Assembly (NCBI RefSeq): GCF_015291645.1
Contig: NZ_CP030055.1
Span: 7,524,501-7,588,500, forward strand
DNA from: Bradyrhizobium sp. CCBAU 53340
GTDB taxonomy: Bacteria; Pseudomonadota; Alphaproteobacteria; Rhizobiales; Xanthobacteraceae
Length of the DNA: 64,000 nt
Direction of reading: 5' to 3'
Part shown: piece by piece, positions 32,798 to 40,708 of the stretch
Numbering within the stretch: position 1 is the stretch's first letter
Layout: each line of letters starts with the position of its first letter
Position numbers and translations under genes: made by a program
Notes under the pieces: generated by a model
Databases searched by the model: none
What the model was told of the DNA's origin: nothing
The model's input: only the letters and a program-made list of their open reading frames with translations

Positions 32798-33292
32798 ATG
32801 TCGCAGACATCACCCGTCGCCGCCGGCACCAGGATCGGCCACGTCCACCTCAAGGTCGCCGACCTCGATCGCGCGCTCGGCTTCTATTGCGGCGTGCTCG
32901 GCTTCGAGCTGATGCAGCGCATGGGCTCGGGCGCGGCCTTCATCTCGGCCGGCGGCTATCATCATCACATCGGGCTCAACACCTGGGAAAGCAAGGGCGG
33001 CTCACCGCCGCCGCCCGGCACGACCGGGCTATTTCACACGGCGATCCTCTATCCGACGCGGCCGGCGCTGGCGGATGCGCTGCATCGGGTGCTGACGGCA
33101 GGCATTGCACTAGATGGTGCCAGCGATCATGGCGTGTCCGAGGCGCTTTACTTGCGCGATCCCGACGAGAACGGCGTGGAGCTGTATTGGGACAAGCCGC
33201 GGGAGCAATGGCCGACAGGGCCGGACGGGAAGCTCGCGATGTTTACGAAACGGCTGGATGTGGAAGGGTTGCTCAAGCAGCGGGAGGCATAA
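32798..33292 (+). CDS. VOC-superfamily protein (glyoxalase / extradiol dioxygenase-like)
   Basis: 164 residues with two beta-alpha-beta-beta-beta modules. The first begins GHVHLKVADLDRALGFYCGV with a potential metal His. YHHHIGLNTWESKGG contributes a second His, and LYLRDPDENGVELYWDKP at the end supplies the conserved Glu. It resembles CatE-like catechol 2,3-dioxygenase and related VOC enzymes, which use Fe or Mn. ATG 32798 follows CAGGGAG. It lies 91 bases after the CMD gene on the same strand, and two inverted repeats follow it. Substrate unknown; ring cleavage or isomerisation is equally possible. Confidence 0.87.
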   Translation: MSQTSPVAAGTRIGHVHLKVADLDRALGFYCGVLGFELMQRMGSGAAFISAGGYHHHIGLNTWESKGGSPPPPGTTGLFHTAILYPTRPALADALHRVLTAGIALDGASDHGVSEALYLRDPDENGVELYWDKPREQWPTGPDGKLAMFTKRLDVEGLLKQREA

Positions 33293-33308
33293 CAGCGGCT
33301 CTCTTCCC

Positions 33309-33395
33309 GTCATTGCGAGGAGCCCTTGCGACGAAGCAATCCAGAACTGTCTCTGCGGACAGACTCTGGATTGCTTCGCTACGCTCGCAATGACG
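33309..33395. repeat. Inverted repeat, GCGAAGC family (copy 2)
   Basis: The left arm carries GTCATTGCGAG, an extra stretch GAGCCCTTGCGA, and CGAAGCAATCCAGA. The right arm is TCTGGATTGCTTCG then CTACGCTCGCAATGAC. It is the same element as at 15007-15084, but the left arm has a changed middle, so only the ends still pair. It starts 16 bases after the VOC stop. Confidence 0.88.
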
Positions 33396-33430
33396 GAGTA
33401 TGTGGGGAGGGCCGGCGCGCCCCTATGCAG

Positions 33431-33560
33431 TGTCGTAGGGTGGGCAAGGCGACTTGTCCGCCGTAGCTCGAAGAGCGAAGGCGGAAGCGTGCCCACGACC
33501 TCTTGCCGACTCATTCAGAGAGCGTGGGCACGGCGCTTCGCGCCTTTGCCCACCCTACGA
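33431..33560. repeat. Inverted repeat, GGGTGGGC family (copy 2), overlaps an MFS stop codon
   Basis: The left side is TGTCGTAGGGTGGGCAAGGC then AAGCGTGCCCACGA; the right side is GCGTGGGCACGGCGCTTCGC then TTTGCCCACCCTACGA. The right end (33555-33560) supplies the final serine codon and the TAG stop of the leftward MFS gene. The copy is longer than that at 23611-23711 by an insertion in the left half. Confidence 0.85.
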
Positions 33561-34793
33561 GAGCTTCGCCTTGGGCGCCCCCCGCACCATGATCAGCGCC
33601 GCCGCCATCACCTCCAGCGCGATGCAGAGATAGAACGGCAGCGAATAGCCGCCGGACCAATCGCGCAATACCCCGACCACGCCGGGGCCGAACGCATACG
33701 TTACCTGGTTGATCGCGGTGTTGAGGCTGATCAGCACGCCGAACGCGGCGCTGTCGAACTCCTGCTGCACGATCAGCGACGGCAGGGTGATGAGATTGCC
33801 GACCGAGAAGCCGAACACCGCGCAGGCCGCGATCAGCACATAATCATTGTGCATGACGATCACGACGCACAATGCCGCCGCCTGGCTGAGAAACGACATC
33901 GCCGAGGCCAGCCGCTGGTTGAGGCGGTCGATCACCATCGAGAACAGGACGCGGCCGACCACCGCCATCGCGGTGAGCACCGCGACCGCCACGGCGGCAC
34001 GTTCGCGTCCGATCACGGGATCGAGGAACGAGATCAGGTGCACGATGAAGCCGACCTGCGCGAACAGCACCAGCGCGAACGCGATCGTCACCGTGAGGAA
34101 GCCGACATCGCGCAACGCCTGCCTGCGGATTTGCGTCGACGATTGCGGCTTCGTCTTCGCCGCCCGCTGCCAGCCGTGGAGATCGGGCGGCCGGCCGACA
34201 ACGACGAGGATGACCGGCACAAGCAGCACCAGCATGGCGCCCGATGTCGCGAACATGGCGTTCGCAAATCCGATATGGCTGATCATCACGACCAGCAGCG
34301 GCACGCCGACGATGCCGCCAAAGCTGGCGCCGTTGAGCGCGAGGCTGATCGCCATGCCGCGCTTGTGGTCGAACCAGAGGCTGATCGTGTTGGTGATCAT
34401 GGCCAGACTCGTGCCGGCCCAGCCAAAGGCGAGCACGGCGTCCGCGAGATAGAGCTGCCAGGGCTCGCGCACCGCGCCGATCGCGACGCTAGCTGCCGCC
34501 ATCGCCAGCGTGCCTGCTATCAGGCAGATCCGCGGGCCATGTTTTCGCACGGCTTCGCCGACGAAGACGACCAGCAGCGCGCCGAACAAATAGAAGAACG
34601 TGGTGCCGGACGAAATCAGCGAGGCCGGCCAGCCCCGCGCGCGCTGCAATTCGGCGACATAGACGCTCTGGCCGTAGAAGCCGAGCCCCCAGCCGAAGGT
34701 CGCGAGCAGGAAGCAGACGGCGACGATACGCCAGCCTTCGTAGCGGAGCGAGGTTTCGTCGATCGGGTCGATGTCGCGAGGATTGTCGAGCAT
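33555..34793 (-). CDS. MFS transporter (oxalate/monocarboxylate-like)
   Basis: Inner-membrane carrier of 412 residues with about 12 hydrophobic segments. Typical MFS points are visible: FGWGLGFYGQSVYVAELQ in TM1, the loop after TM2-TM3 with GEAVRKHGPR, the middle cytoplasmic loop GWQRAAKTKPQSSTQIRRQA, and TM11-TM12 near the C-terminus. The overall pattern recalls the OFA/monocarboxylate group. ATG 34793 follows AAGGAAAAG; a longer frame to 34922 lacks such a site. The stop codon lies inside the repeat at 33431-33560. A second, unrelated MFS gene lies upstream on the same strand. Substrate unknown. Confidence 0.85.
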   Translation of the reverse strand: MLDNPRDIDPIDETSLRYEGWRIVAVCFLLATFGWGLGFYGQSVYVAELQRARGWPASLISSGTTFFYLFGALLVVFVGEAVRKHGPRICLIAGTLAMAAASVAIGAVREPWQLYLADAVLAFGWAGTSLAMITNTISLWFDHKRGMAISLALNGASFGGIVGVPLLVVMISHIGFANAMFATSGAMLVLLVPVILVVVGRPPDLHGWQRAAKTKPQSSTQIRRQALRDVGFLTVTIAFALVLFAQVGFIVHLISFLDPVIGRERAAVAVAVLTAMAVVGRVLFSMVIDRLNQRLASAMSFLSQAAALCVVIVMHNDYVLIAACAVFGFSVGNLITLPSLIVQQEFDSAAFGVLISLNTAINQVTYAFGPGVVGVLRDWSGGYSLPFYLCIALEVMAAALIMVRGAPKAKLS

Positions 34794-34930
34794 TTGCGCT
34801 TTTCCTTCGCATTCCCCGCACTGTGATTTTCTGTCCATGACGACCATCATGTATCGATGTGGAAGCAGAAAATCACTTCGAGCTGGATCGAAGTATCGAC
34901 GTTGCTGACAAGCTCCTGCCATTTATCTTG

Positions 34931-34976
34931 CGCATGATCTTGTCGGAAAACCGTGCACACTTTTCCGGATCATGCG
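34931..34976. repeat. GATCATGC compound hairpin (copy 2)
   Basis: Outer arms CGCATGATC and GATCATGCG and inner arms CGGAAAA and TTTTCCG, both perfect, around CCGTGCACAC. The stop codon of the upstream leftward MFS gene (34977-34979) touches its outer end. A simpler relative is at 28255-28280. Confidence 0.85.
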
Positions 34977-36224
34977 TCAGATCGCGTCCGGGAACTCGCC
35001 CATGGCAGCCTCGAGCCGCGCCTTGCGGCGGCGGGCCCAGGACGCCAGCGAGAGCGCGACGAGGCCGATCGCGACAGGCGGGAACACCACCATGTTCACC
35101 GCGGACCAGCCGTAATTGGCCAGCAATTGCCCCGAGGAGAACGAGCCGACCGCCATCATCCCGAACACCAGGAAATCGTTGAAGGCCTGAACCTTGTTGC
35201 GCTCCTGCGGCCGGTGGGTCTCCAGCACCAGGGCGGAGGCGCCGATGAAGGAGAAGTTCCAGCCGACACCGAGCACGATCAGCGTGGCCCAGAAATGCAT
35301 CGCGGTGATGCCTGATAGACCGATGGTGGCCGCGCCGGCTTCCAGCAGCAGGCCCGCAGCAACAACCTTCGGTGCGCCGAACCGGGCGATCAGGGCGCCG
35401 GTGAAGAAGCTCGGCCCGTACATGGCGACGATGTGCCATTGAATGCCGAAATTGGAGTCGCTGAGGCTGAGGCCGCACATCTTCATGGCCAAGGGCGCCG
35501 AGGTCATCACCAGGTTCATCATGGGATAGGCAATGACGCCGCACAGAGCGGCTGCGATGAAGCGCGGCTGGGTCACGATGGTGAGCAGCGGCCGTCCGCC
35601 ATGCAGATCAGCCGGTGCGGGCTTGGGCATATCGACGCCGGCGACGATGCCCATCGCAACAAGCGCAACGGCGGCCTGCACCAGGAAGCTGAAGGCGAAC
35701 AGATAGGGCGACCAAACGTCCATGGTCCATTGCACGAGCTGCGGACCGAGCACGCCGGCGAACACGCCGCCCGCCATCACCCACGAGACAGCCTTGGGCC
35801 GATAGGCCGCGCTGGCGCCGTCGGCGGCGGCGAAGCGATAGGATTGCGCCACCGAGCCGTAAAGGCCGCCGAGAAAGGTCGCGAGACAAAACAGTACGAA
35901 CGAGCCGTGCAGGATCGCGAATGAGCCGAGCAAACCCGTGAGCGTGCCGCAGCCGGTGCCGATCACAAAAGCCCAGCGACGGCCGAAGCGGCGCGAGATC
36001 GACCCTGTCGGCAGCGTGCCGGCGGCGAGCCCGACGACGTACATCGACAGCGGCACGGTCGCGAGCGACATGTCCGGTGCAAGCGTGGCACCGACGATCG
36101 AGCCAGTAGCAAAGATCACCGCCGAGTTGGCGCCGGTCAGCGCCTGCGCCGCGGCAAGGCGCACCACATTGCCACGCACGCGGCTATCGTTGGCAATCTC
36201 GTTGGCTGAAGTCACGTCTAGCAT
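34977..36224 (-). CDS. MFS transporter
   Basis: Inner-membrane carrier of 415 residues with about 12 hydrophobic segments. The loop between TM2 and TM3 has the MFS signature GSISRRFGRRWAFV, and a central basic/acidic loop (VDMPKPAPADLHGGR) joins the two six-helix halves. The C-terminus is basic (WARRRKARLEAAMG). It resembles uncharacterised YfmO/arabinose-efflux-type carriers, so export is possible. ATG 36224 (MLDVTSANEI) is taken as start although its ribosome site is weak; a longer frame extends to 36326. It is divergent from the prolyl oligopeptidase gene at 36411. Confidence 0.83.
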   Translation of the reverse strand: MLDVTSANEIANDSRVRGNVVRLAAAQALTGANSAVIFATGSIVGATLAPDMSLATVPLSMYVVGLAAGTLPTGSISRRFGRRWAFVIGTGCGTLTGLLGSFAILHGSFVLFCLATFLGGLYGSVAQSYRFAAADGASAAYRPKAVSWVMAGGVFAGVLGPQLVQWTMDVWSPYLFAFSFLVQAAVALVAMGIVAGVDMPKPAPADLHGGRPLLTIVTQPRFIAAALCGVIAYPMMNLVMTSAPLAMKMCGLSLSDSNFGIQWHIVAMYGPSFFTGALIARFGAPKVVAAGLLLEAGAATIGLSGITAMHFWATLIVLGVGWNFSFIGASALVLETHRPQERNKVQAFNDFLVFGMMAVGSFSSGQLLANYGWSAVNMVVFPPVAIGLVALSLASWARRRKARLEAAMGEFPDAI

Positions 36225-36410
36225 CGGCGTTTGCGCCCGGAAAACTCGTTGATTCCTGGCACTATGGAGCGACTGGAAGGGCTGGGCAACCGGCGCAAAC
36301 GGGCGCAGGCCATGCCTCTGACGCAATCAAATTAATGATACCGGCTCTCGCTCTTGACGGCTTGCGCTCGATCAAATCCTATCCGCCGCGATTTTCTGGG
36401 AGTTTCGTTC

Positions 36411-38477
36411 ATGTCCACCAGTGACCGGCCCACGCTCAGCGCTCCCGACGACGATCCCTGGCTCTGGCTGGAGGAGATCGAGGGCGCCCGCGCTCTCGAT
36501 TTCGTCGAGCGGCAGAATCAACTGACGCTGCAAGAATTCGGCGGCGCCGCGTTCGACCGCGACCGCGATATCCTGGCGGCGATCTACGACCGATCCGACA
36601 ACATCCCCTATGTCAGTCGTCGCGACGGCTTTCTCTACAATCTCTGGAAGGACGCGGCGAACCCGCGCGGCCTGTGGCGGCGAACGACGCTTGCCGAGTT
36701 TCGCAAGACCGAGCCGGCCTGGGAGATCTTGCTCGATATCGATCAGCTCGCCGCGACTGAAGGCGCGGACTGGCTTTTCGGCGGGGCATCCACGCGGGCC
36801 GGAAGTACGCGCGTCATCCTGAGTTTGTCGCGCGGCGGCAGCGACGCCGTCACCTTGCGCGAGTTCGATATCGCGACGAAGCAATTCGTCGCGGATGGTT
36901 TCGTCCTGCCGGAAGCCAAGAGCAGCGTCGATTGGGTCGATGCCGACACGCTGCTGCTGTCGAGCGCCCTTGGCGAGGGCATGGCGACGACGTCCGGTTA
37001 CGCGAGAACCGTGCGGCTGTGGCGGCGCGGGACCGGTGTCGAGCAGGCCGCCGTGATCGTCGAGACGACCGCCGACCATATGCGGGTGTACAGCTATGTC
37101 GACGACACGGTGGCACCACAGCGCGTCTGGTTCATCGACCAGTCGGACTTCTTCAATTTCAGCTCCTCGCTCGGCACCGCATCCGGCGCAACCACGAAGC
37201 TCGACCTGCCCAGCAACGTCTGGATGCAGGTCCATGGCGACTGGCTCTCGGTCAAGCCACGCAAGGCCTGGTCGGTCGCGGGACATACCTACACTGCCGA
37301 CGCGATGCTCGGCATGTCTCTCTCCGCGTTCCTGGCAGGACGTCGCGATTTCACGGTGCTGTTCGAACCGGGGCCGCGGCGGGCGTTGCAGGGCTTCTTC
37401 TGGACCGGCGGCAAGCTTGTGCTTTCGATCCTCGACGAGCTACGGCCGGTGTTCGAGATCTGCACGCCATCGGCATCAGACTGGAGCAAGCATCGGCTGC
37501 AAGGGCTTCCCGAGATCGGCGTGGTCGATGTCTGGAGCCTCGACCGCCACGAATCCCAAAGCAATGGCGACCTGCTCGCCAATGTGCAGGACCCGCTGAC
37601 GCCGCCGTCGCTGATGCTGATCGAACGCGATATCGAAAGCCCTGTTGTCCTGAAGCAGGAGCCGAAGACGTTCGATGCCGACGGTCTCGTGGTGACGCAG
37701 CACGAGGCAATCTCTGTCGACGGCGAGCGGATTCCCTATGTGCAGACTGGCCCTGCCGGCGTGTCAGGCGATGCGCCGGTCTATATGACCGCCTATGGCG
37801 GCTTCGGCCTCGCCGTGAAGCCGGAGTACAATTCATCGCTCGGCAAGCTCTGGCTGGAGCGCGGCGGCACCATTGTGCAGGCGAATTTGCGCGGCGGCGG
37901 CGAGTTCGGCACGCGCTGGCACGATGCCGGCCGCTACGCCGGCAAGAAGCTATCGCATGACGATTTCGCAGCCGTCGCCGCCGATCTCGTCCGCCGCGGC
38001 GTGACGAGCGCAAGCCGCATCGCGGCCCAGGGCGGATCGAACGGCGGCATCCTCATCACCAACATGCTGGTGCGCTATCCCGAACGGTTCGGCGCGCTGT
38101 TCTGCACCATCCCGCTGATCGATATGCGCCGCTACACCAAGCTGCTCGCGGGCGCGAGCTGGATCGCCGAATATGGCGACCCCGACAAGCCGGACGAGTG
38201 GGAATGGCTGAAGACCTACTCGGCCTATCACAACGCAAAGCCCGGCCAGTCTTATCCGCCGATCCTGATCGCCACGACACGGCGCGACGACCGCGTCCAT
38301 CCCGGCCACGCGCGCAAGATGGCGGCCAAGCTCCAGGCGATGGGCTATGAGGCCTGGTTCTATGAGCCAGCCGCCGGCGGCCACGGCTATGGCAAGGACA
38401 ACAAGGAGCGCGCCAGCTTCCAGGTGCTCGGCTTTCAGTTCCTGAAGGAGAAGATCGGGTGGGTCGATGAAAGCTAG
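36411..38477 (+). CDS. Prolyl oligopeptidase family serine peptidase (S9A)
   Basis: 688 residues without a signal peptide, so probably cytoplasmic. The N-terminal part (about 1-400) is the beta-propeller that filters substrates, opening with DDPWLWLEEIEGARALDFVE as in prolyl oligopeptidases. The C-terminal alpha/beta hydrolase carries the triad Ser543 in AAQGGSNGG, Asp626/627 in RRDDRVHPG and His658 in AGGHGYGKDN, with the oxyanion region ANLRGGGEFGTRWHDAG. It hydrolyses short peptides, often after proline. ATG 36411 follows GGGAG. It is a single gene; a repeat begins 27 bases after the stop. Confidence 0.92.
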   Translation: MSTSDRPTLSAPDDDPWLWLEEIEGARALDFVERQNQLTLQEFGGAAFDRDRDILAAIYDRSDNIPYVSRRDGFLYNLWKDAANPRGLWRRTTLAEFRKTEPAWEILLDIDQLAATEGADWLFGGASTRAGSTRVILSLSRGGSDAVTLREFDIATKQFVADGFVLPEAKSSVDWVDADTLLLSSALGEGMATTSGYARTVRLWRRGTGVEQAAVIVETTADHMRVYSYVDDTVAPQRVWFIDQSDFFNFSSSLGTASGATTKLDLPSNVWMQVHGDWLSVKPRKAWSVAGHTYTADAMLGMSLSAFLAGRRDFTVLFEPGPRRALQGFFWTGGKLVLSILDELRPVFEICTPSASDWSKHRLQGLPEIGVVDVWSLDRHESQSNGDLLANVQDPLTPPSLMLIERDIESPVVLKQEPKTFDADGLVVTQHEAISVDGERIPYVQTGPAGVSGDAPVYMTAYGGFGLAVKPEYNSSLGKLWLERGGTIVQANLRGGGEFGTRWHDAGRYAGKKLSHDDFAAVAADLVRRGVTSASRIAAQGGSNGGILITNMLVRYPERFGALFCTIPLIDMRRYTKLLAGASWIAEYGDPDKPDEWEWLKTYSAYHNAKPGQSYPPILIATTRRDDRVHPGHARKMAAKLQAMGYEAWFYEPAAGGHGYGKDNKERASFQVLGFQFLKEKIGWVDES

Positions 38478-38504
38478 CGCCTTGTGGCGCTGACGCTTCC
38501 ACTT

Positions 38505-38590
38505 CGTCATGGCCGGGCTTGTCCCGGCCATCCACGTCTTACCTTGCCGCACGAAGAACGTGGATGCCCGGGACAAGCCCGGGCATGACG
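38505..38590. repeat. Inverted repeat, CATGGCCGGGC family
   Basis: The left arm CGTCATGGCCGGGCTTGTCC then GGCCATCCACG and the right arm CGTGGATGCCCGGGACAAGC then CCGGGCATGACG pair over about 30 bases around a 25-base centre. The right end touches the stop of the leftward DUF938 gene, with two bases between. Confidence 0.85.
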
Positions 38591-38592
38591 AC

Positions 38593-39267
38593 CTACCCGC
38601 GCGCAAACGCCAGCGTCAGATTGTTCGCTGGCATCTCGATCGTATCGATCAGGCGGAGGCCGACACCGCGCGCGAGCGTCTCGACATCGCCGAGGTCACG
38701 CACGCCCCATTCGGGATTGCCCTCGCGCAAGGAGGTGTCGAACACCGCGTTGCTCAGCGCGGTGTGCTTGCCGTCGCGCTTGAACGGGCCGTAGAGGAAC
38801 AATTCGCCGTCGGACCGCAAATAGCGGCCCGCCCCGGCGAACAGGCCCTCGGCCACAGCCCACGGCGCAATGTGAATGACATTGGCGCAGAACACGGCCG
38901 CAAGATCCTTCGGCCCCTGTCCATTCGTCATCTCCGGGCACCAGTCGGGATCGGACAGATCGATTCGCAAGGGGCTGCGGATGTTTGTCAGGCCCGAATG
39001 CACGCGCCAGGCCTCGATGCTCTTCACGTGGCGCTGGTTGAGATCGCTCGGCCACCAGACGAGATCGGGGGTGTGGCGGGCGAAATGGACCACGTGCTGG
39101 CCGGTTCCACTACCGACCTCGACCACGTCGCCCAATCGTCCCATGAGATGCTTTGCAAGCGCGCCCCACAGCGGTTCGTGATTGCGATGGAAGGCAGGCG
39201 CATCGAGCCGGCCGTCAGGCTCGACCCTCCCGCCGTCCCTGCCGAATTCAACGACATATTCAGCCAA
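38593..39267 (-). CDS. SAM-dependent methyltransferase, DUF938 family
   Basis: 224 residues with a Rossmann methyltransferase core: motif I VVEVGSGTGQHVVHFA, motif II region WWPSDLNQRHVKSIEAW, and AAVFCANVIHIAPWAVAEGL. The family opens with AEYVVEFGRDG...PDGRLDAPAFHRNHEPLW, which is present. The start is set at TTG 39267, giving LAEYVVEFG with CGGGGA upstream; the longer frame to 39318 adds hydrophobic residues foreign to the family. The biochemical role of DUF938 is not established. It is divergent from soxX, with 225 bases between the starts. Confidence 0.82.
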   Translation of the reverse strand: MAEYVVEFGRDGGRVEPDGRLDAPAFHRNHEPLWGALAKHLMGRLGDVVEVGSGTGQHVVHFARHTPDLVWWPSDLNQRHVKSIEAWRVHSGLTNIRSPLRIDLSDPDWCPEMTNGQGPKDLAAVFCANVIHIAPWAVAEGLFAGAGRYLRSDGELFLYGPFKRDGKHTALSNAVFDTSLREGNPEWGVRDLGDVETLARGVGLRLIDTIEMPANNLTLAFARG

Positions 39268-39492
39268 TTGATGTCCCCGAAAAACCAGAAAGCAGACGAA
39301 AACCCGAACAAGGACCAAACGTCCCGAACAAAGTCAGCTTGATGAACGATCATTCTCTTCAGTTGCAATGCGGAAGATATTAACGCCATTTTGCGCCCTG
39401 CATAGTCTTGATTGTCAGGGCATGTCCTTTGTGCTTTGAGCACCTATATTTCTGCGAACGAGATCCCAGATATAACGCCTCGGAACGTCGTC

Positions 39493-39858
39493 TTGACCGC
39501 TTTTCCTAGCAAGCCCGCCCTGCTCCTCGCGCTGGTCGCCCTCGCCGGCCTTGCCGGCCTTGCCGCGCGTCCGGCATGGGCGCAATCGACTGTTGCCGAG
39601 GGCCAGAAGCTCGCCTTCGACCGCGGCAAGGGCAATTGCCTGACCTGCCATGTCATCAAGGGTGGCGATTTGCCTGGAACGATCGGGCCCGAGCTGAAGG
39701 ACCTCAAGGCAAAATACCCCGACCGCAGCGAGCTGGCCGCGATCCTGTTCGACGAGACCAAACGCAATCCGCAGACCATGATGCCGCCATTCGGCCGCAA
39801 CCGAATCCTGACTGAGCAGGAGATCAACGCGATCGTTGATTTCCTGCAGACGCTGTAG
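39493..39858 (+). CDS. soxX: SoxX, sulfur-oxidation c-type cytochrome subunit
   Basis: Periplasmic mono-haem cytochrome c, partner of SoxA; together they join thiosulfate to SoxYZ as a cysteine S-thiosulfonate. It has a Sec signal of about 30 residues ending AARPAWAQ, the haem motif CLTCH with the following VIKGGDLPGTIGPEL, and the distal Met in TMMPPFGRN. The start is taken as TTG 39493 after CGGAACG; earlier in-frame starts lengthen the signal implausibly. It is first in the soxXYZA-K-B order. The upstream gap of 225 bases contains the small palindrome GTGCT-TTG-AGCAC (39431-39443), which could be a regulator site; no soxR gene is nearby. Confidence 0.9.
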   Translation: MTAFPSKPALLLALVALAGLAGLAARPAWAQSTVAEGQKLAFDRGKGNCLTCHVIKGGDLPGTIGPELKDLKAKYPDRSELAAILFDETKRNPQTMMPPFGRNRILTEQEINAIVDFLQTL

Positions 39859-39880
39859 CGGCGGGCCCGGGAAAACCAAG

Positions 39881-40378
39881 ATGAGACCTTCGATGACCAC
39901 GACCACCGCCATTCATCCGACCCGGCGCCTGATCCTTCAGGGTGCCGTCTCGGTCGCGCTGATCGGCCTCGGCAATTTGCCGTTCGCACCGGCGCGCGCC
40001 GCAGCCAACGACAAATATCCGGAAGAAGCGTTCAAGCTGAAGAACGAGGCGGATGCGATCAAGGCGCTCTACGGCAAGCCCGCCGAGCCTTCCGACAAGG
40101 TCAAGCTCGACGCGCCGGAAATCGCCGAGAACGGCGCGGTGGTGCCGGTGTCGGTGACGACGACGCTGGACAAGGTCACCTCGATCTCGTTCTTCGTCGC
40201 CGAGAACCCGTTCGCGCTCGCGGCGTCCTACAAATTTCCCGACGGTGCGATTCCCGCTGTCGCCAACCGCCTGAAGATGGCGAAGACCAGCAACGTGACC
40301 GCGATCGTGGAAGCCGACGGCAAGCTCTACAGCGCAACCAAGGAAGTGAAGGTCACCGTCGGCGGCTGCGGCGGCTAA
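39881..40378 (+). CDS. soxY: SoxY, sulfur-carrier subunit
   Basis: Covalent sulfur carrier of the Sox pathway; intermediates are bound to the cysteine of the C-terminal swinging arm, here KVTVGGCGG at the very end (the hallmark GGCGG). 165 residues, with a twin-arginine signal (PTRRLILQGAVSVALIGLG) as usual for SoxY, which exports folded SoxYZ. The start at ATG 39881 is used; ATG 39893 is an alternative. It is 22 bases after soxX and 18 before soxZ. Confidence 0.95.
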   Translation: MRPSMTTTTAIHPTRRLILQGAVSVALIGLGNLPFAPARAAANDKYPEEAFKLKNEADAIKALYGKPAEPSDKVKLDAPEIAENGAVVPVSVTTTLDKVTSISFFVAENPFALAASYKFPDGAIPAVANRLKMAKTSNVTAIVEADGKLYSATKEVKVTVGGCGG

Positions 40379-40396
40379 GCGCGAAGGAGAACAATC

Positions 40397-40708
40397 ATGG
40401 CATCCAGCATTCGCGTCCGCGCAACATCCAACGGCGACGTCACCGAAGTGCAGACGTTGATCCAGCACCCCATGGATACCGGCCTCATCAAGGACGCCAA
40501 GGGCGAGCTGATCCCTGCGCATTACATCCAGGAGCTGAAGTTCGAATGTAACGGCAGGGAGGTCTTCAGCGCCAATTGGGGCACCGCGATTTCCAAGGAC
40601 CCCTATGTCAAATTCAGCTTCAAGGGCGCCAAGAAGGGCGACGATCTCAAGATCTCCTGGACCGACAACAAGGGTGCGTCCGACGAGACCACCGCGAAGA
40701 TCGCGTGA
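40397..40708 (+). CDS. soxZ: SoxZ, sulfur-carrier complex subunit
   Basis: 103 residues without its own signal, exported with SoxY by the Tat route. The immunoglobulin-like fold begins ASSIRVRATSNGDVTEVQTL, with HPMDTGLIKDAKGELIPAHY and FECNGREVFSANWGTAISKD. AAGGAGA precedes ATG 40397. The TGA stop overlaps the soxA ATG by one base (TGATG). Confidence 0.95.
   Translation: MASSIRVRATSNGDVTEVQTLIQHPMDTGLIKDAKGELIPAHYIQELKFECNGREVFSANWGTAISKDPYVKFSFKGAKKGDDLKISWTDNKGASDETTAKIA

Noticed and set aside
33114..34826. 570-codon open frame on the plus strand
   Set aside because: Reads through two inverted repeats and antisense of an MFS gene; no domain.
39431..39443. Palindrome GTGCT-TTG-AGCAC upstream of soxX as a SoxR operator
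   Set aside because: Arms of five bases only, a single occurrence, and no soxR gene in the window; kept only as a note in the soxX entry.
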